A DNA stretch of 64,000 nucleotides from Aureimonas mangrovi. Lineage in GTDB: Bacteria > Pseudomonadota > Alphaproteobacteria > Rhizobiales > Rhizobiaceae. Of the stretch, positions 9,072-17,686 are shown piece after piece. The notes under the pieces are model-generated. The model was not told the DNA's origin. It saw nothing but the letters and a program-made list of their open reading frames with translations, and searched no databases. Both the position numbers and the translations under genes were made by a program. The first letter of the stretch is position 1. Each line of letters opens with the position of its first letter. The DNA lies in contig NZ_CP059692.1 of NCBI RefSeq assembly GCF_014058705.1, positions 3,078,501-3,142,500 on the forward strand, given 5' to 3'.

Positions 9072-9947
9072 TCACGCATTCGTGCCGGCGCTCTCGCGCG
9101 CGAAGCGCCAGTAGAGCTCGCGTGCGCGCTCGGCCACCTTCCCGCTCGGCAGCGCACGTTCCTCGAAGCGGGTGACCGGGACGACCTTGGAGTGGTTGCC
9201 GGTCGAGAAGATTTCCTCCGCGGTCTCGAATTCCTCCACGCTCATCGACTTCTCCACCACCTCCATCCCGTCGGCGCGCAGGAGAGCGATGATGCGCTGG
9301 CGCGTGATACCGTTGAGGAACGTGCCGTTGGGGATCGGCGTGAAGACCGTGCCGTCGCGCACGGTAAAGACGTTAGACGTGCCGGTTTCGGCGACGTTGC
9401 CGACCGCATCGCGGATGAGCGCGTTGTCGAACCCGCGCGAACGCGCTTCCAGGATCGCACGGCCGCTGTTGGGATAGAGGCAGCCGGCCTTGGCGAGCGT
9501 CGGCGCCGATTCCGGCGTCGGACGGCGGAAGGGCGAGAGGCCGAGCGAGAAGCCGGCCGACGGGATCATCGGCGATTCGTAAAGCGACAGCGCGAAGCGC
9601 GTGGAGGCGGGGTCCGCCGGCACGCCCATGTAGCCGCCGTCCTCGGCCCAGTACATCGGCCGGATATAGACCGCCGTCTCGCCGTCGAAATTGGCGAGCC
9701 CTTCCATCGTCAACCGCACGATCTCCTCCGGCGCTACGGTCGGCTCGAGGCCGAGCGCGCGGGCCGAAGCGTTCACGCGCGCCGCATGGCGATCGAGATC
9801 GGGGGTGAGCCCCTCGAACCAACGCGCGCCATCGAAGACGGTTGAGCCCAGCCACATGGCATGGCTGCGAGGGCCGACGAGGCCGGGATTGCCCTCCAGC
9901 CAGCTCCCGTCAAAGAAGGTGAAAGTGCGCGAAACTTGCGTCGACAT
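9072..9947 (-). CDS. ilvE: Branched-chain amino acid aminotransferase (class IV)
   Basis: 291-aa PLP enzyme of the IlvE/DAAT fold, transferring amino groups between glutamate and Leu/Ile/Val. Seen: GSTVFDGARWFEG, IRPMYWAEDGGYMG, KAGCLYPNSGRAILEA with the probable PLP lysine, and the phosphate-binding ETGTSNVF and GITRQRII. GGGAG five bases ahead selects ATG 9947, trimming an upstream in-frame ATG at 9980. Some family members are D-amino acid or R-amine transaminases; the WAEDGGYMG region fits the branched-chain type but specificity is not proven. Confidence 0.85.
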   Translation of the reverse strand: MSTQVSRTFTFFDGSWLEGNPGLVGPRSHAMWLGSTVFDGARWFEGLTPDLDRHAARVNASARALGLEPTVAPEEIVRLTMEGLANFDGETAVYIRPMYWAEDGGYMGVPADPASTRFALSLYESPMIPSAGFSLGLSPFRRPTPESAPTLAKAGCLYPNSGRAILEARSRGFDNALIRDAVGNVAETGTSNVFTVRDGTVFTPIPNGTFLNGITRQRIIALLRADGMEVVEKSMSVEEFETAEEIFSTGNHSKVVPVTRFEERALPSGKVAERARELYWRFARESAGTNA

Positions 9948-10194
9948 GCGGGCTCCCTCGGCTTCCAGCGCCTCGGGCACACAGCCCCGACGGCTCTCCC
10001 GTCCCCTTAGGCGCTTCTGAACGCCTTGTCAGCCGCAGGCGTGGGCGGCTCATGCCGCGGACGTGATCGTGACCGCAGGAACGAATGCGGCATTCGCGTG
10101 TTCGGATCTCAATCGTAAGTCAACCTGCGCAGCGTAAGAGAACAAGTCCGATCAACGGGCGAACGCGCGCCTCAGGAAATCTCGGTGGCTGGAC

Positions 10195-10905
10195 ATGACC
10201 TCATCCCTGACAGGCGGGCTAACCCGCCGACATCTACTCATGGGCCTCGGCCTCGGTTCAGCTGCAGCGCTGACGGGCTGCGTTTCAGGGGCCGGTCCGC
10301 TGGCCGTCGCCAATTACGCGCCGATCTCGAGCGGCCCGCGCGTTTCGCCCGAATATCTGGCAGCCTACGGCCCGATCTCTGACGGCGGCTACAACATCCC
10401 CGGCATCGACTTCACCAAGGTCGATCTGCGGTATCTGCGCCGCGAGGTCGACTATTTCGGTGGCGAGGCACCCGGCACGATCATCATCGATACGCCGACG
10501 CGCTTCGCCTATCTCGTGCAGCCGGGCAACCGCGCCATGCGCTACGGCGTCGGTATCGGTCGGGAGGGTTTTGCCTGGGACGGCCGCGCTCGCGTTCAGT
10601 GGAAGCGCGCCTGGCCGACCTGGACGCCGCCGAAGGAAATGATCGCGCGCCAGCCGGAGCTCATCGAGTTCGCCGACGGCCAGGCTCCCGGCCTCAACAA
10701 TCCGCTCGGCGCGCGCGCCCTGTATCTGTTTCAGAACGGCGAGGACACGCTGTACCGCCTGCACGGCACGCCCGAATACTGGACGATCGGCCGCGCTGTC
10801 TCCTCGGGCTGCGTGCGCTTCATGAACCACGACATCATCGATCTGTATGATCGCGCGCAGAACGGTGCGACGGTGATCGTCAATCAAGGCGCGACGACGG
10901 CCTGA
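10195..10905 (+). CDS. L,D-transpeptidase (YkuD), exported lipoprotein
   Basis: 236 aa. The N-terminus has a twin-arginine-like TRRHLLMGLGLG followed by a lipobox LTGC (Cys28), so it is probably a Tat- or Sec-exported lipoprotein. The catalytic domain ends with HGTPEYWTIGRAVSSGCVRF, the YkuD His...Ser-x-Gly-Cys-x-Arg motif with nucleophilic cysteine. Such enzymes form 3-3 peptidoglycan cross-links or attach proteins to peptidoglycan; NNPLGARALYL is the usual substrate-loop region. A strong terminator follows. A second, smaller YkuD gene is at 34048-34566. Confidence 0.92.
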   Translation: MTSSLTGGLTRRHLLMGLGLGSAAALTGCVSGAGPLAVANYAPISSGPRVSPEYLAAYGPISDGGYNIPGIDFTKVDLRYLRREVDYFGGEAPGTIIIDTPTRFAYLVQPGNRAMRYGVGIGREGFAWDGRARVQWKRAWPTWTPPKEMIARQPELIEFADGQAPGLNNPLGARALYLFQNGEDTLYRLHGTPEYWTIGRAVSSGCVRFMNHDIIDLYDRAQNGATVIVNQGATTA

Positions 10906-10924
10906 TCTGCGTCGGACAATCGCT

Positions 10925-10963
10925 GAGAAAGGGGGAGTGCCAGCCGGCGCTCCCCCTTTTCTC
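10925..10963. terminator. Bidirectional terminator between L,D-transpeptidase and TM2 genes
   Basis: Long inverted repeat: AGGGGGAG arm (about 10929-10937) and CTCCCCCT arm (10950-10958), extended by GAGAAA / TTTTCTC. T-tracts on both strands suit the two convergent genes. Confidence 0.8.
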
Positions 10964-10977
10964 ATGCGTTCAGCAGT

Positions 10978-11244
10978 TCAGACGCGGTCGAGGCGCTCCC
11001 CGGTGATGACTTCGGCCTGACGGCGACGCTCTCCGTCCATCACGTCCAGCCGGCGCTCCAGATTCTCCTGCCGGATCATCGAGGGCAGCAGGAACAGATC
11101 GATCAACTGACCGATGCCGAGAAGGCCGAAAGTGAAGATCCACAGGATTCCGGTCCAGAAGCGGCCGAGATAAATCCGGTGCAGACCGCAGATGCCGAGA
11201 AGGCAGCACAGCCAGAGAACGAAGGCGGTGGGGCCCGATTTCAT
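10978..11244 (-). CDS. TM2-domain small membrane protein
   Basis: 88 aa with two hydrophobic helices. LLGICGLHRIYLGRFWTGIL followed by TFGLLGIGQLIDLFLLP is the TM2 domain pattern (GxHRFYLG ... G.WxL.DLF). The C-terminal 35 residues are charged. Function of the family in bacteria is unknown. It stands alone between a terminator and the HerA-like gene. Confidence 0.88.
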   Translation of the reverse strand: MKSGPTAFVLWLCCLLGICGLHRIYLGRFWTGILWIFTFGLLGIGQLIDLFLLPSMIRQENLERRLDVMDGERRRQAEVITGERLDRV

Positions 11245-11317
11245 CGCGAGGTCTCCCGATAGGCCGCAAGAGGGCGTTCACCCTCATATAGGGAAGAAGA
11301 ACGCCTCCCGAAATCCG

Positions 11318-12964
11318 TCAGCGTCCGCGCTTGAAGCCGCCGAGGAGGCCACGAAGGATCTCGCGCGTGACCGTGGAGGCGACCGTGCGGCCGACCTGCT
11401 TCATCACTGTCTCGCCGATGCCTTGCCGCTGGTAACCCGAACGCGCGGCGCCCGTCGTCGTGCGCCGCCGCGGCGTCGGCTCGTCCGGAAAATCGGGGAT
11501 CGGCAGGCGGAGATCGTCATCGGCGGCATCTGCACGCCCCCGTCCCTCTTCGGCGCGACGGGCAGCCGCATCGGCCCGGCGCTCGGCCTCCCTTGAACGC
11601 CTTTCGTCGCGCTCGCGCTCCTCGGCCTTGCGGGTTTCCTCCTCGCGGGCGAGTTCGGCCTCCGCGCGGCCGGTGAGAAGCTCGTAAGCCGATTCACGGT
11701 CGACCGCCGTGTCGTAGCGCCCGCGCATCGGGCTCGCGGCCATGAGTTCGGCGCGCTCGGCGTCGGTGACGGGCCCGACGCGAGCCGCGGGCGGGCGGAT
11801 GAGCGTGCGATGGACGACGCCCGGCACGCCGCCATCGCCGAGCGTGGAGACCAGCGCCTCGCCGACGCCGAGTTCGGTGATCGCGGTTCCGGTGTCAAAA
11901 GCCGGATTCGGACGGAACGTCTCTGCGGCGATCTTCACCGCCTTCGCCTCGCGCGGCGTGTAGGCGCGCAGCGCGTGCTGGACACGATTGCCGAGCTGGG
12001 CGAGCACCGTGTCGGGCAGGTCCGCCGGGTTCTGGGTGACGAAGTAGACGCCGACGCCCTTGGAGCGGATCAGCCGGACGACCTGCTCGACCCGTTCCAC
12101 CAGCGCGCGAGGCGCGTCGTTGAAAAGAAGATGCGCCTCGTCGAAGAAGAAGACGAGCTTCGGCTTTTCGGCGTCGCCCACCTCGGGAAGCTCCTCGAAG
12201 AGCTCGGAGAGGAGCCAGAGAAGGAAGGTCGCGTAGAGGCGCGGATTGCCCATCAAACGGTCGGCGGCCAGCACGTTGACGGTGCCGCGTCCGTCGCGGT
12301 CAACATGCATGAGGTCTGCGATGGAGAGCGCAGGCTCTCCGAAGAAGTTCGCCGCACCCTGGTTCTCAAGGATCAGAAGCTGACGCTGGATCGCGCCGAC
12401 CGAGGCCTTCGCCACGTTGCCGTAGCGCGTGGAGACCGTGTCTGCGTTCTCACCGAGATGGGCCAGCATCGCCTGAAGATCCTTCAGGTCTAGGAGCAGG
12501 AGCCCCTCGTCGTCGGCGATGCGGAAGGCGATGTTGAGGATCCCCTCCTGCGCCTCGGTCAGCCCCATCAGCCGCGAGAGGAGCAGCGGCCCCATCTCGG
12601 ACACCGTGGCGCGCACCGGATGGCCCTTCTCCCCGTAAAGGTCCCAGAAAACCGCCGGATAGAAGTCGTTGTAGTAGGGATCGAGGCCGATCGCCTCGGC
12701 CCGCTTGACGAGAAAGTCCTTGGCCTCGCCACGCTCGGAGATGCCGGACAGGTCGCCCTTCACGTCGGCGCAGAAGACCGGAACGCCCGCTTCCGAGAAG
12801 CCTTCGGCGAGCACCTGCAGGGTCACGGTCTTGCCGGTGCCTGTCGCGCCGGCGACGAGCCCGTGGCGGTTGGCGTAGCGCAGCTCGAGATAGGCAGGCT
12901 CGCCAGGGCTTCCCGTCTCCCCGCGCGCAGCCGATCCCAGATAGATGCGTCCCTCTTCGAGCAT
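11318..12964 (-). CDS. HerA/FtsK-like ATPase (DUF853, YjgR family)
   Basis: 548-aa predicted cytoplasmic ATPase. Walker A is GATGTGKT at 39-46, Walker B is LVFFFDEAHLLF, and a C-terminal sensor region PREAKAVKIAAETFRPNP follows. The DUF853/YjgR family resembles HerA DNA-pumping helicases but its substrate is not established. Residues about 425-475 are a highly charged Arg/Glu/Ala-rich helix (AEERERDERRSREAERRADA), probably coiled coil; after it come PDFPDEP and a basic tail. Monocistronic. Confidence 0.88.
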   Translation of the reverse strand: MLEEGRIYLGSAARGETGSPGEPAYLELRYANRHGLVAGATGTGKTVTLQVLAEGFSEAGVPVFCADVKGDLSGISERGEAKDFLVKRAEAIGLDPYYNDFYPAVFWDLYGEKGHPVRATVSEMGPLLLSRLMGLTEAQEGILNIAFRIADDEGLLLLDLKDLQAMLAHLGENADTVSTRYGNVAKASVGAIQRQLLILENQGAANFFGEPALSIADLMHVDRDGRGTVNVLAADRLMGNPRLYATFLLWLLSELFEELPEVGDAEKPKLVFFFDEAHLLFNDAPRALVERVEQVVRLIRSKGVGVYFVTQNPADLPDTVLAQLGNRVQHALRAYTPREAKAVKIAAETFRPNPAFDTGTAITELGVGEALVSTLGDGGVPGVVHRTLIRPPAARVGPVTDAERAELMAASPMRGRYDTAVDRESAYELLTGRAEAELAREEETRKAEERERDERRSREAERRADAAARRAEEGRGRADAADDDLRLPIPDFPDEPTPRRRTTTGAARSGYQRQGIGETVMKQVGRTVASTVTREILRGLLGGFKRGR

Positions 12965-13133
12965 TCGGCATTCCCCCGGATATCACCGCCGCAACTGTAG
13001 GATAACGCGGCGTCGACAGAAACGGATTTTCCATCGTCGTACCGTTCTTGGTCGTTGCCAGCCTTCGTGCGGTTTGCCATGTTCGCGCCTCGCGGCCTCG
13101 CCTTCCGGCGGCCTAAAAGGATTCGTCACGTCC

Positions 13134-13481
13134 ATGCCCGAAATCTTCACCCGCATCGCCGACGCCGCCGACATCTCGCAGGAGACGGCCCGCCAGGCGG
13201 TGAGCCATATCCTCGCCTTCATGCAGACGGAAAGCGACGACCCGGCGGTGGGCAAGATGATCGCCGACACGCCCGGCGCGGCCGAGGCTCTTGCCGCCAG
13301 CGATGCGGACGGCAGCGGCGGCATCATGGCGCTCGGCGCCAAGCTGATGGGTCTCGGCCTCGACATGGGACAGATCCGCGCGGTCGCCGAGGAGCTCGTG
13401 ACAGCCGCCAAGGCCAGCGCCGGCGAGGAAACGGTGGATCAGGCGATCGCCTCGGTGCCAGCCCTCGCCCAGTTCGTCTGA
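13134..13481 (+). CDS. Small alpha-helical protein of unknown function
   Basis: 115 aa from MPEIFTRIADAADISQETAR. It is soluble and helix-rich, with a Gly-rich middle (DADGSGGIMALGAKLMGLGL) and a C-terminus typical of small DUF2267/DUF2780-like proteins; the assignment to either family is a guess. DADGSGG looks like half an EF-hand loop but no partner loop is present. The frame runs back to 12945 without a credible start. Divergent from the HerA-like ATPase. Confidence 0.65.
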   Translation: MPEIFTRIADAADISQETARQAVSHILAFMQTESDDPAVGKMIADTPGAAEALAASDADGSGGIMALGAKLMGLGLDMGQIRAVAEELVTAAKASAGEETVDQAIASVPALAQFV

Positions 13482-13634
13482 ACTGCCGGCAAGTCCTCGC
13501 CCACCGAATGCCCCTGCGCCTTGCTGTCCTATTGCAGCAACTGCGAAAAATGCAAAGTGTCTCTTAAAGGTCGCTTACGACTCCGCGTTTAAGCTGCCCT
13601 GGTCTCGACTTCGGGACGGACACTGGTGCGTAGG

Positions 13635-15584
13635 ATGAGCCTGGACCCGCTATCGACGCTTTTGCCCAGGCCCCGCCATCGGCGGGTGCACGTGACCGAG
13701 TCGCTCTACGGCGACCGCAAGAGCTTCGTCGTCGGTGGCCTGGCCGTGTTCTCCGCGGCCTGCGTCACGGCCTGGCGCACCGGCGTGCCGCTCGTCTGGG
13801 TCATCGCGGCCGCGATCGGCACGATGACGCTGATCCGGCTCGTGGCCTTCGAGCTTTTCCTCGCGAATGAAACCCATGCGGACCGCCACCCCGCCTTCTG
13901 GCGCCGGCTCTACTCGATCCTCGGCGTTGCCCACCTCCTCATCATCGGCTCGTGGTCGACGGCGATCTACTGGCTGGCCGGCGACCACTTTTCCGAACTT
14001 TTGTCGATCACGGCGACGCTTGCTTACCTGATCGGCACGCAGGGGCGGAACTTCGCGTCGATCGCGCTGGTGCGCGCCCAGCTCCTCGCCGGCCTGATCC
14101 CGATGATCCTCGCCTTCTACGCGCGTTCGCCAGGCTGGTCGATCAGCTTCAGCATCTTCGTCGTCGCCTTCTACTTCTCGGTGATGCAGACGACGCGGCG
14201 CATCCGCACGATGTTCCGCCAGGCCATCGAAACCGCCGAGGAGAACTGGCGGCTCGCCCACACGGACCCGCTGACGGGAACGGCCAATCGCATCTCGATG
14301 CAGGAGGCGATGGGGCGCGCGGTGGAAGAACGGCAGTCCTTCACACTGCACTATATCGATCTCGACCGCTTCAAGCGCGTGAACGACACGCTCGGCCACA
14401 TCGCGGGAGACCAACTCCTGCGCCAGACGGCGAACCGTCTGCAGAAGATCATCGGCTCGGGCGGGCTCGTCTCGCGCGTTGCGGGCGACGAGTTCATCGT
14501 CTTCCAGCTTGCCGACCTCGACATGCGCACCCCCGCCGACTGCGCGGCCGAAATCATCGACGCCCTGAACCGGCCGGTCGTCATCAACGGCGCGACCATG
14601 CCGAACAGCGCCAGTCTCGGCTATGCGCGCTACCCGCAGGACGCGGCCACGATCGACGCCGTCTCGCACTGTGCGGACATGGCGCTCTACGAGGCTAAGT
14701 CGAAAGGGGGAGGCCATGCGATCGCCTACCAGCTCGGCACGCCGGACCGCGCGGCCGACCGGCTGCAGCTCGAGAACGACCTGCGTCGCGCACTGCGCGA
14801 GAATGCGCTGGAGCTCTACTTCCAGCCGATCGTCCACAACGGCTCGTTCAAGATCTCCGGCTGCGAGGCGCTGGTGCGCTGGCACCACCCCACACGCGGC
14901 GCGATCCCCCCGGCCGAGTTCCTGCCCGTCGCCGAGGATGCCGGCCTGATGGGCAAACTCACCGACCAGACTTTCCGCGCGGGCTGCCGCGCTGCGATGC
15001 GCTGGCCGGACCATGTGGGCGTCTCGATCAACCTCTCGCCCAGCCAGCTCACCCGCGTCGATCTCCTGTCGATGATCTGCCAGGCGCTGTCCGAGGCTGG
15101 CTTGCCACCCGAGCGGCTGGAGGTGGAGATCACCGAAAACCTCTTCATCGAGGATCGCGAGGATTTGCGCGAAGCGCTGGAGGGCATTCGAGGCCTCGGC
15201 GTCCGCCTTTCGCTCGACGATTTCGGCACGGGCTATTCCAACCTCGTGCAGATCGCCCTCCTGCCGATCAACAAGATCAAGCTCGACAAGAGCTTCCTGA
15301 AGAACATCTCGACCGACGAGCGCAAGGCGGCCGTCCTGCGCGGCGCCGTTCGCTTCATCGCCCCACTCGGGCTCGACGTCGTCCTGGAAGGTGTCGAAAC
15401 GCCGGAACAGGTGGACTTCGCCGCCTCGCTGGAGGGGCTGACCCACCTTCAGGGCTATGCCTTCGGCGCGCCGATGCCGGACCATATCGTCGAGGGATTC
15501 CTCGCCTCGTACAAAGCGCGCCCCGTACTGCCCGCAGTCGCAGAGGCGCCGGTCGACAACACCTCGTTAAGGATAAATTTCTAA
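13635..15584 (+). CDS. Membrane-bound GGDEF-EAL cyclic-di-GMP protein
   Basis: About 649 aa. Residues 25-195 hold roughly five to six membrane helices (MASE-like sensor region). The GGDEF domain follows, with DRFKRVNDTLGH and an AGDEF signature at 283-287 (first Gly replaced by Ala), so cyclase activity is uncertain. The EAL domain starts with EALVRW at 411 and retains the catalytic set: INLSPSQL, EITE, LDDFGTGYSNL, IKLDKSF, EGVET and LQGYAFG; phosphodiesterase activity is expected. A GTG at 13626 is an alternative start. It lies 81 bp ahead of a FeeM-like acyl-amino-acid synthase on the same strand. Confidence 0.9.
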   Translation: MSLDPLSTLLPRPRHRRVHVTESLYGDRKSFVVGGLAVFSAACVTAWRTGVPLVWVIAAAIGTMTLIRLVAFELFLANETHADRHPAFWRRLYSILGVAHLLIIGSWSTAIYWLAGDHFSELLSITATLAYLIGTQGRNFASIALVRAQLLAGLIPMILAFYARSPGWSISFSIFVVAFYFSVMQTTRRIRTMFRQAIETAEENWRLAHTDPLTGTANRISMQEAMGRAVEERQSFTLHYIDLDRFKRVNDTLGHIAGDQLLRQTANRLQKIIGSGGLVSRVAGDEFIVFQLADLDMRTPADCAAEIIDALNRPVVINGATMPNSASLGYARYPQDAATIDAVSHCADMALYEAKSKGGGHAIAYQLGTPDRAADRLQLENDLRRALRENALELYFQPIVHNGSFKISGCEALVRWHHPTRGAIPPAEFLPVAEDAGLMGKLTDQTFRAGCRAAMRWPDHVGVSINLSPSQLTRVDLLSMICQALSEAGLPPERLEVEITENLFIEDREDLREALEGIRGLGVRLSLDDFGTGYSNLVQIALLPINKIKLDKSFLKNISTDERKAAVLRGAVRFIAPLGLDVVLEGVETPEQVDFAASLEGLTHLQGYAFGAPMPDHIVEGFLASYKARPVLPAVAEAPVDNTSLRINF

Positions 15585-15665
15585 TTTGATTAAAATTAGC
15601 AGGGAATAACCTTTTTCGCACTGCAGCGGCCATAGGGTCCTTCCGTAAGGATAGGAGACGGACCG

Positions 15666-16448
15666 TTGGCCGACGCGAGCAGCATCCCCCGGCAGTTCCC
15701 CCAACCCCGGCCCGATGACGGGTCGATCGTCTACCGCCGGGCCGTCGAGCGCGAGGAACTGGAGGCGATCTACCGGCTGCGCTACCAGTGCTACCGCGCC
15801 GAAGAGTTCATTCCCGCACGCGCCGACGGGCGCTTCTCCGACAAATACGACGACGACCCCAACGCCTTCGTCTTCGGCGTCGAGCACGATAGCGCGCTGG
15901 TCGCCTCCATTCGCCTGCACATCATTTCCGCCGAGATGCCCTTCGGCGCCGCGCTCGATGTCTACCCCGACATCATCGGCCCGGCGATCGACCGCGGCGA
16001 AACCTTCGTCGACCCCTCCCGCTTCGTGGTGGACCGCTCAATGCGCCGCGCGATGGGGCAGATGCCCTTCGCCACCGTGCGTCTTGCGGCGATGGCGGCC
16101 GAGCATTTCGAGACCGACCACGTGCTCGCCACCGTGCGGCTGGAGCACATCCCGTTCTACCGGCGCTTCTGCGACATGGAACTGGTGACCGAGCCGCGCT
16201 CCTATCCCGGCCTCATCCGCCCGCTGGCGCTGATGGCCGGGCGCTCCTGCGATATCCGCGAGAGCGTCTACCCGCGCCAGAGCCATTTCGCCTCGACGCA
16301 TCGGGACCGCATCCGCCTGTTCGGACTGTCACGCATGATCGGCCTCGGCATGGCCGACCCGCCGGCCTTCAACGACAACACCGTTGCCGCGTCGCGCAGG
16401 CCTTCGGGTCATGCGAAGAACACGGAAGGCGGGAGCGGGTCGGACTGA
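15666..16448 (+). CDS. N-acyl amino acid synthase FeeM-like / LuxI-fold acyltransferase
   Basis: 260 aa. The pattern YRLRYQCYRAEEFIP, then FSDKYDDDPNAFVFGVE, RLHIISAE and DPSRFVVDRSMRR follows the GNAT-related fold shared by FeeM N-acyl amino acid synthases and LuxI autoinducer synthases, which move an acyl chain from acyl carrier protein to an amino acid or SAM. The acceptor cannot be read from the sequence. The start is TTG 15666 with AGGAGA nine bases ahead; no better ATG exists. A small hairpin (TCCTT/AAGGA near 15645) sits just before the ribosome-binding site. Neighbour of a GGDEF-EAL gene, suggesting a signalling or envelope-lipid role. Confidence 0.75.
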   Translation: MADASSIPRQFPQPRPDDGSIVYRRAVEREELEAIYRLRYQCYRAEEFIPARADGRFSDKYDDDPNAFVFGVEHDSALVASIRLHIISAEMPFGAALDVYPDIIGPAIDRGETFVDPSRFVVDRSMRRAMGQMPFATVRLAAMAAEHFETDHVLATVRLEHIPFYRRFCDMELVTEPRSYPGLIRPLALMAGRSCDIRESVYPRQSHFASTHRDRIRLFGLSRMIGLGMADPPAFNDNTVAASRRPSGHAKNTEGGSGSD

Positions 16449-16521
16449 CGAGACTGTCGAGGGTCCGAAGGCGCCTCGCACACCGCTGCAAGGCGCTCTT
16501 CGACGAACGTGCGGTGTGACC

Positions 16522-17523
16522 TCAGGCGCGCCGCACGCGGATTTCACCGACCTCGCGACCCTCCCAGTTCTTCAGCGTGCGCCGGGCCATCGCGTCGTAG
16601 CGCTCGGCGAGAGCGGGTTCGCTTTCGCGCAGCATCTCGGCAAGGAGATGAGCCACCGCCGCCTCGGCCGCGCGGGACGTGCCGTCCTGCGCCTTCAGGG
16701 CGAAGCCGAGGCCGAGTTCGGGCACAGCGCCGCAGAAGACACCCTCCGCACCGGTCTTGGCGAAGACGCGGCCGGGCGCCGCTTCCATCAGGGTGAGGCA
16801 CGCGCGGCCGGTGCCTGACATCAGCCAGGGCTCGGCCATGCACGCTTCGATGAGCCGGCGTCCGGCCGCAAGACGTGACGGCTCGGCCCCCTGCCGGGCC
16901 GCGAGCTTGGCAAAGCCGCGGGCAAAGCCGGCAAGCGGGGCGGCGGCCGTCGGGATCGAGCAGCCGTCCGTGCCGCACATGGAGGGCGGCAGCGCAGAGC
17001 CGGTAAGGTCTTCCATCACCGCCAGCGCGCGGCGCTGCACGGGATGCGCCGCCTCGACATAACCGCGCGTCTCCTCGCCGAGATGGACGGCGGTGCAGAG
17101 GAAGCCGGCATGCTTGCCGGAGCAGTTGTTGCCGAGCGGCGTCGGCGCCCCGCCCGTGCGGGCAAGATCGAGCGCGACGGACATGTCGAAGGGCCAGTGG
17201 CAGCCGCATTCGAGTGTGGGTTCGCCTAGGCCGGCACGCTCCAGCATCTCGGCCGCGAGGCGCCGGTGCCCCTCCTCGCCCGAATGGGACGCGCAGGCGA
17301 GAGACAGCTCGCGATTCGTGAAGCCATAAGCGTCGGCAGAGCCGCTTTCCACGAACGGGATCGCCTGGAAGACCTTCACCGCCGAGCGCGGGAAAACGGG
17401 CGTCACGGTATCCCCGTGCGAAAAGACGAGCGCGCCGGCCGCGTCGCAGACGGCCGCCGAGACCCTGTGCAGGCTTTCGACGCGCGCGCCGCGCGTCACC
17501 TCGATCACAAGGGGTTCGGCCAT
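16522..17523 (-). CDS. L-asparaginase, zinc-dependent rhizobial (ReAV-like) type
   Basis: 333 aa, Asparaginase_II family (unrelated to E. coli AnsA/B). The S-x-x-K pair Ser47/Lys50 (PRSAVK) and the zinc-site residues Cys134, Lys137 (NNCSGKHAG) and Cys188 (GTDGCSIP) align one-for-one with Ser48/Lys51 and Cys135/Lys138/Cys189 of the Rhizobium etli enzyme ReAV. It hydrolyses asparagine to aspartate and ammonia in the cytoplasm. GGAGAG five bases upstream selects ATG 17523; the frame is open to 17769. Confidence 0.9.
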   Translation of the reverse strand: MAEPLVIEVTRGARVESLHRVSAAVCDAAGALVFSHGDTVTPVFPRSAVKVFQAIPFVESGSADAYGFTNRELSLACASHSGEEGHRRLAAEMLERAGLGEPTLECGCHWPFDMSVALDLARTGGAPTPLGNNCSGKHAGFLCTAVHLGEETRGYVEAAHPVQRRALAVMEDLTGSALPPSMCGTDGCSIPTAAAPLAGFARGFAKLAARQGAEPSRLAAGRRLIEACMAEPWLMSGTGRACLTLMEAAPGRVFAKTGAEGVFCGAVPELGLGFALKAQDGTSRAAEAAVAHLLAEMLRESEPALAERYDAMARRTLKNWEGREVGEIRVRRA

Positions 17524-17614
17524 CGCATCTCTCCGGTCTTGTCGGGCTTCATCGACACGCTTCGTAGAAGATGGCGGGCGGCTCGGCCAGAGGCTCCATC
17601 GGTGGTTGAAACGA

Positions 17615-17650
17615 CGAAGGCCGCCGACCCTTTCGGATCGGCGGCCTTCG
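17615..17650 (-). terminator. Terminator after outer-membrane barrel gene
   Basis: Thirteen-base perfect stem, CGAAGGCCGCCGA (17615-17627) with TCGGCGGCCTTCG (17638-17650), 37 bp beyond the stop of the barrel gene. Confidence 0.75.
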
Positions 17651-17686
17651 CTTTGGCTCACGCCGCGAGCGCGGCGCGTGTCCCGC

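Noticed and set aside
9948..10194. Possible attenuator or regulator gene upstream of ilvE
   Set aside because: No leader peptide with Leu/Ile/Val codons or stable terminator hairpin found in the 247-bp gap.
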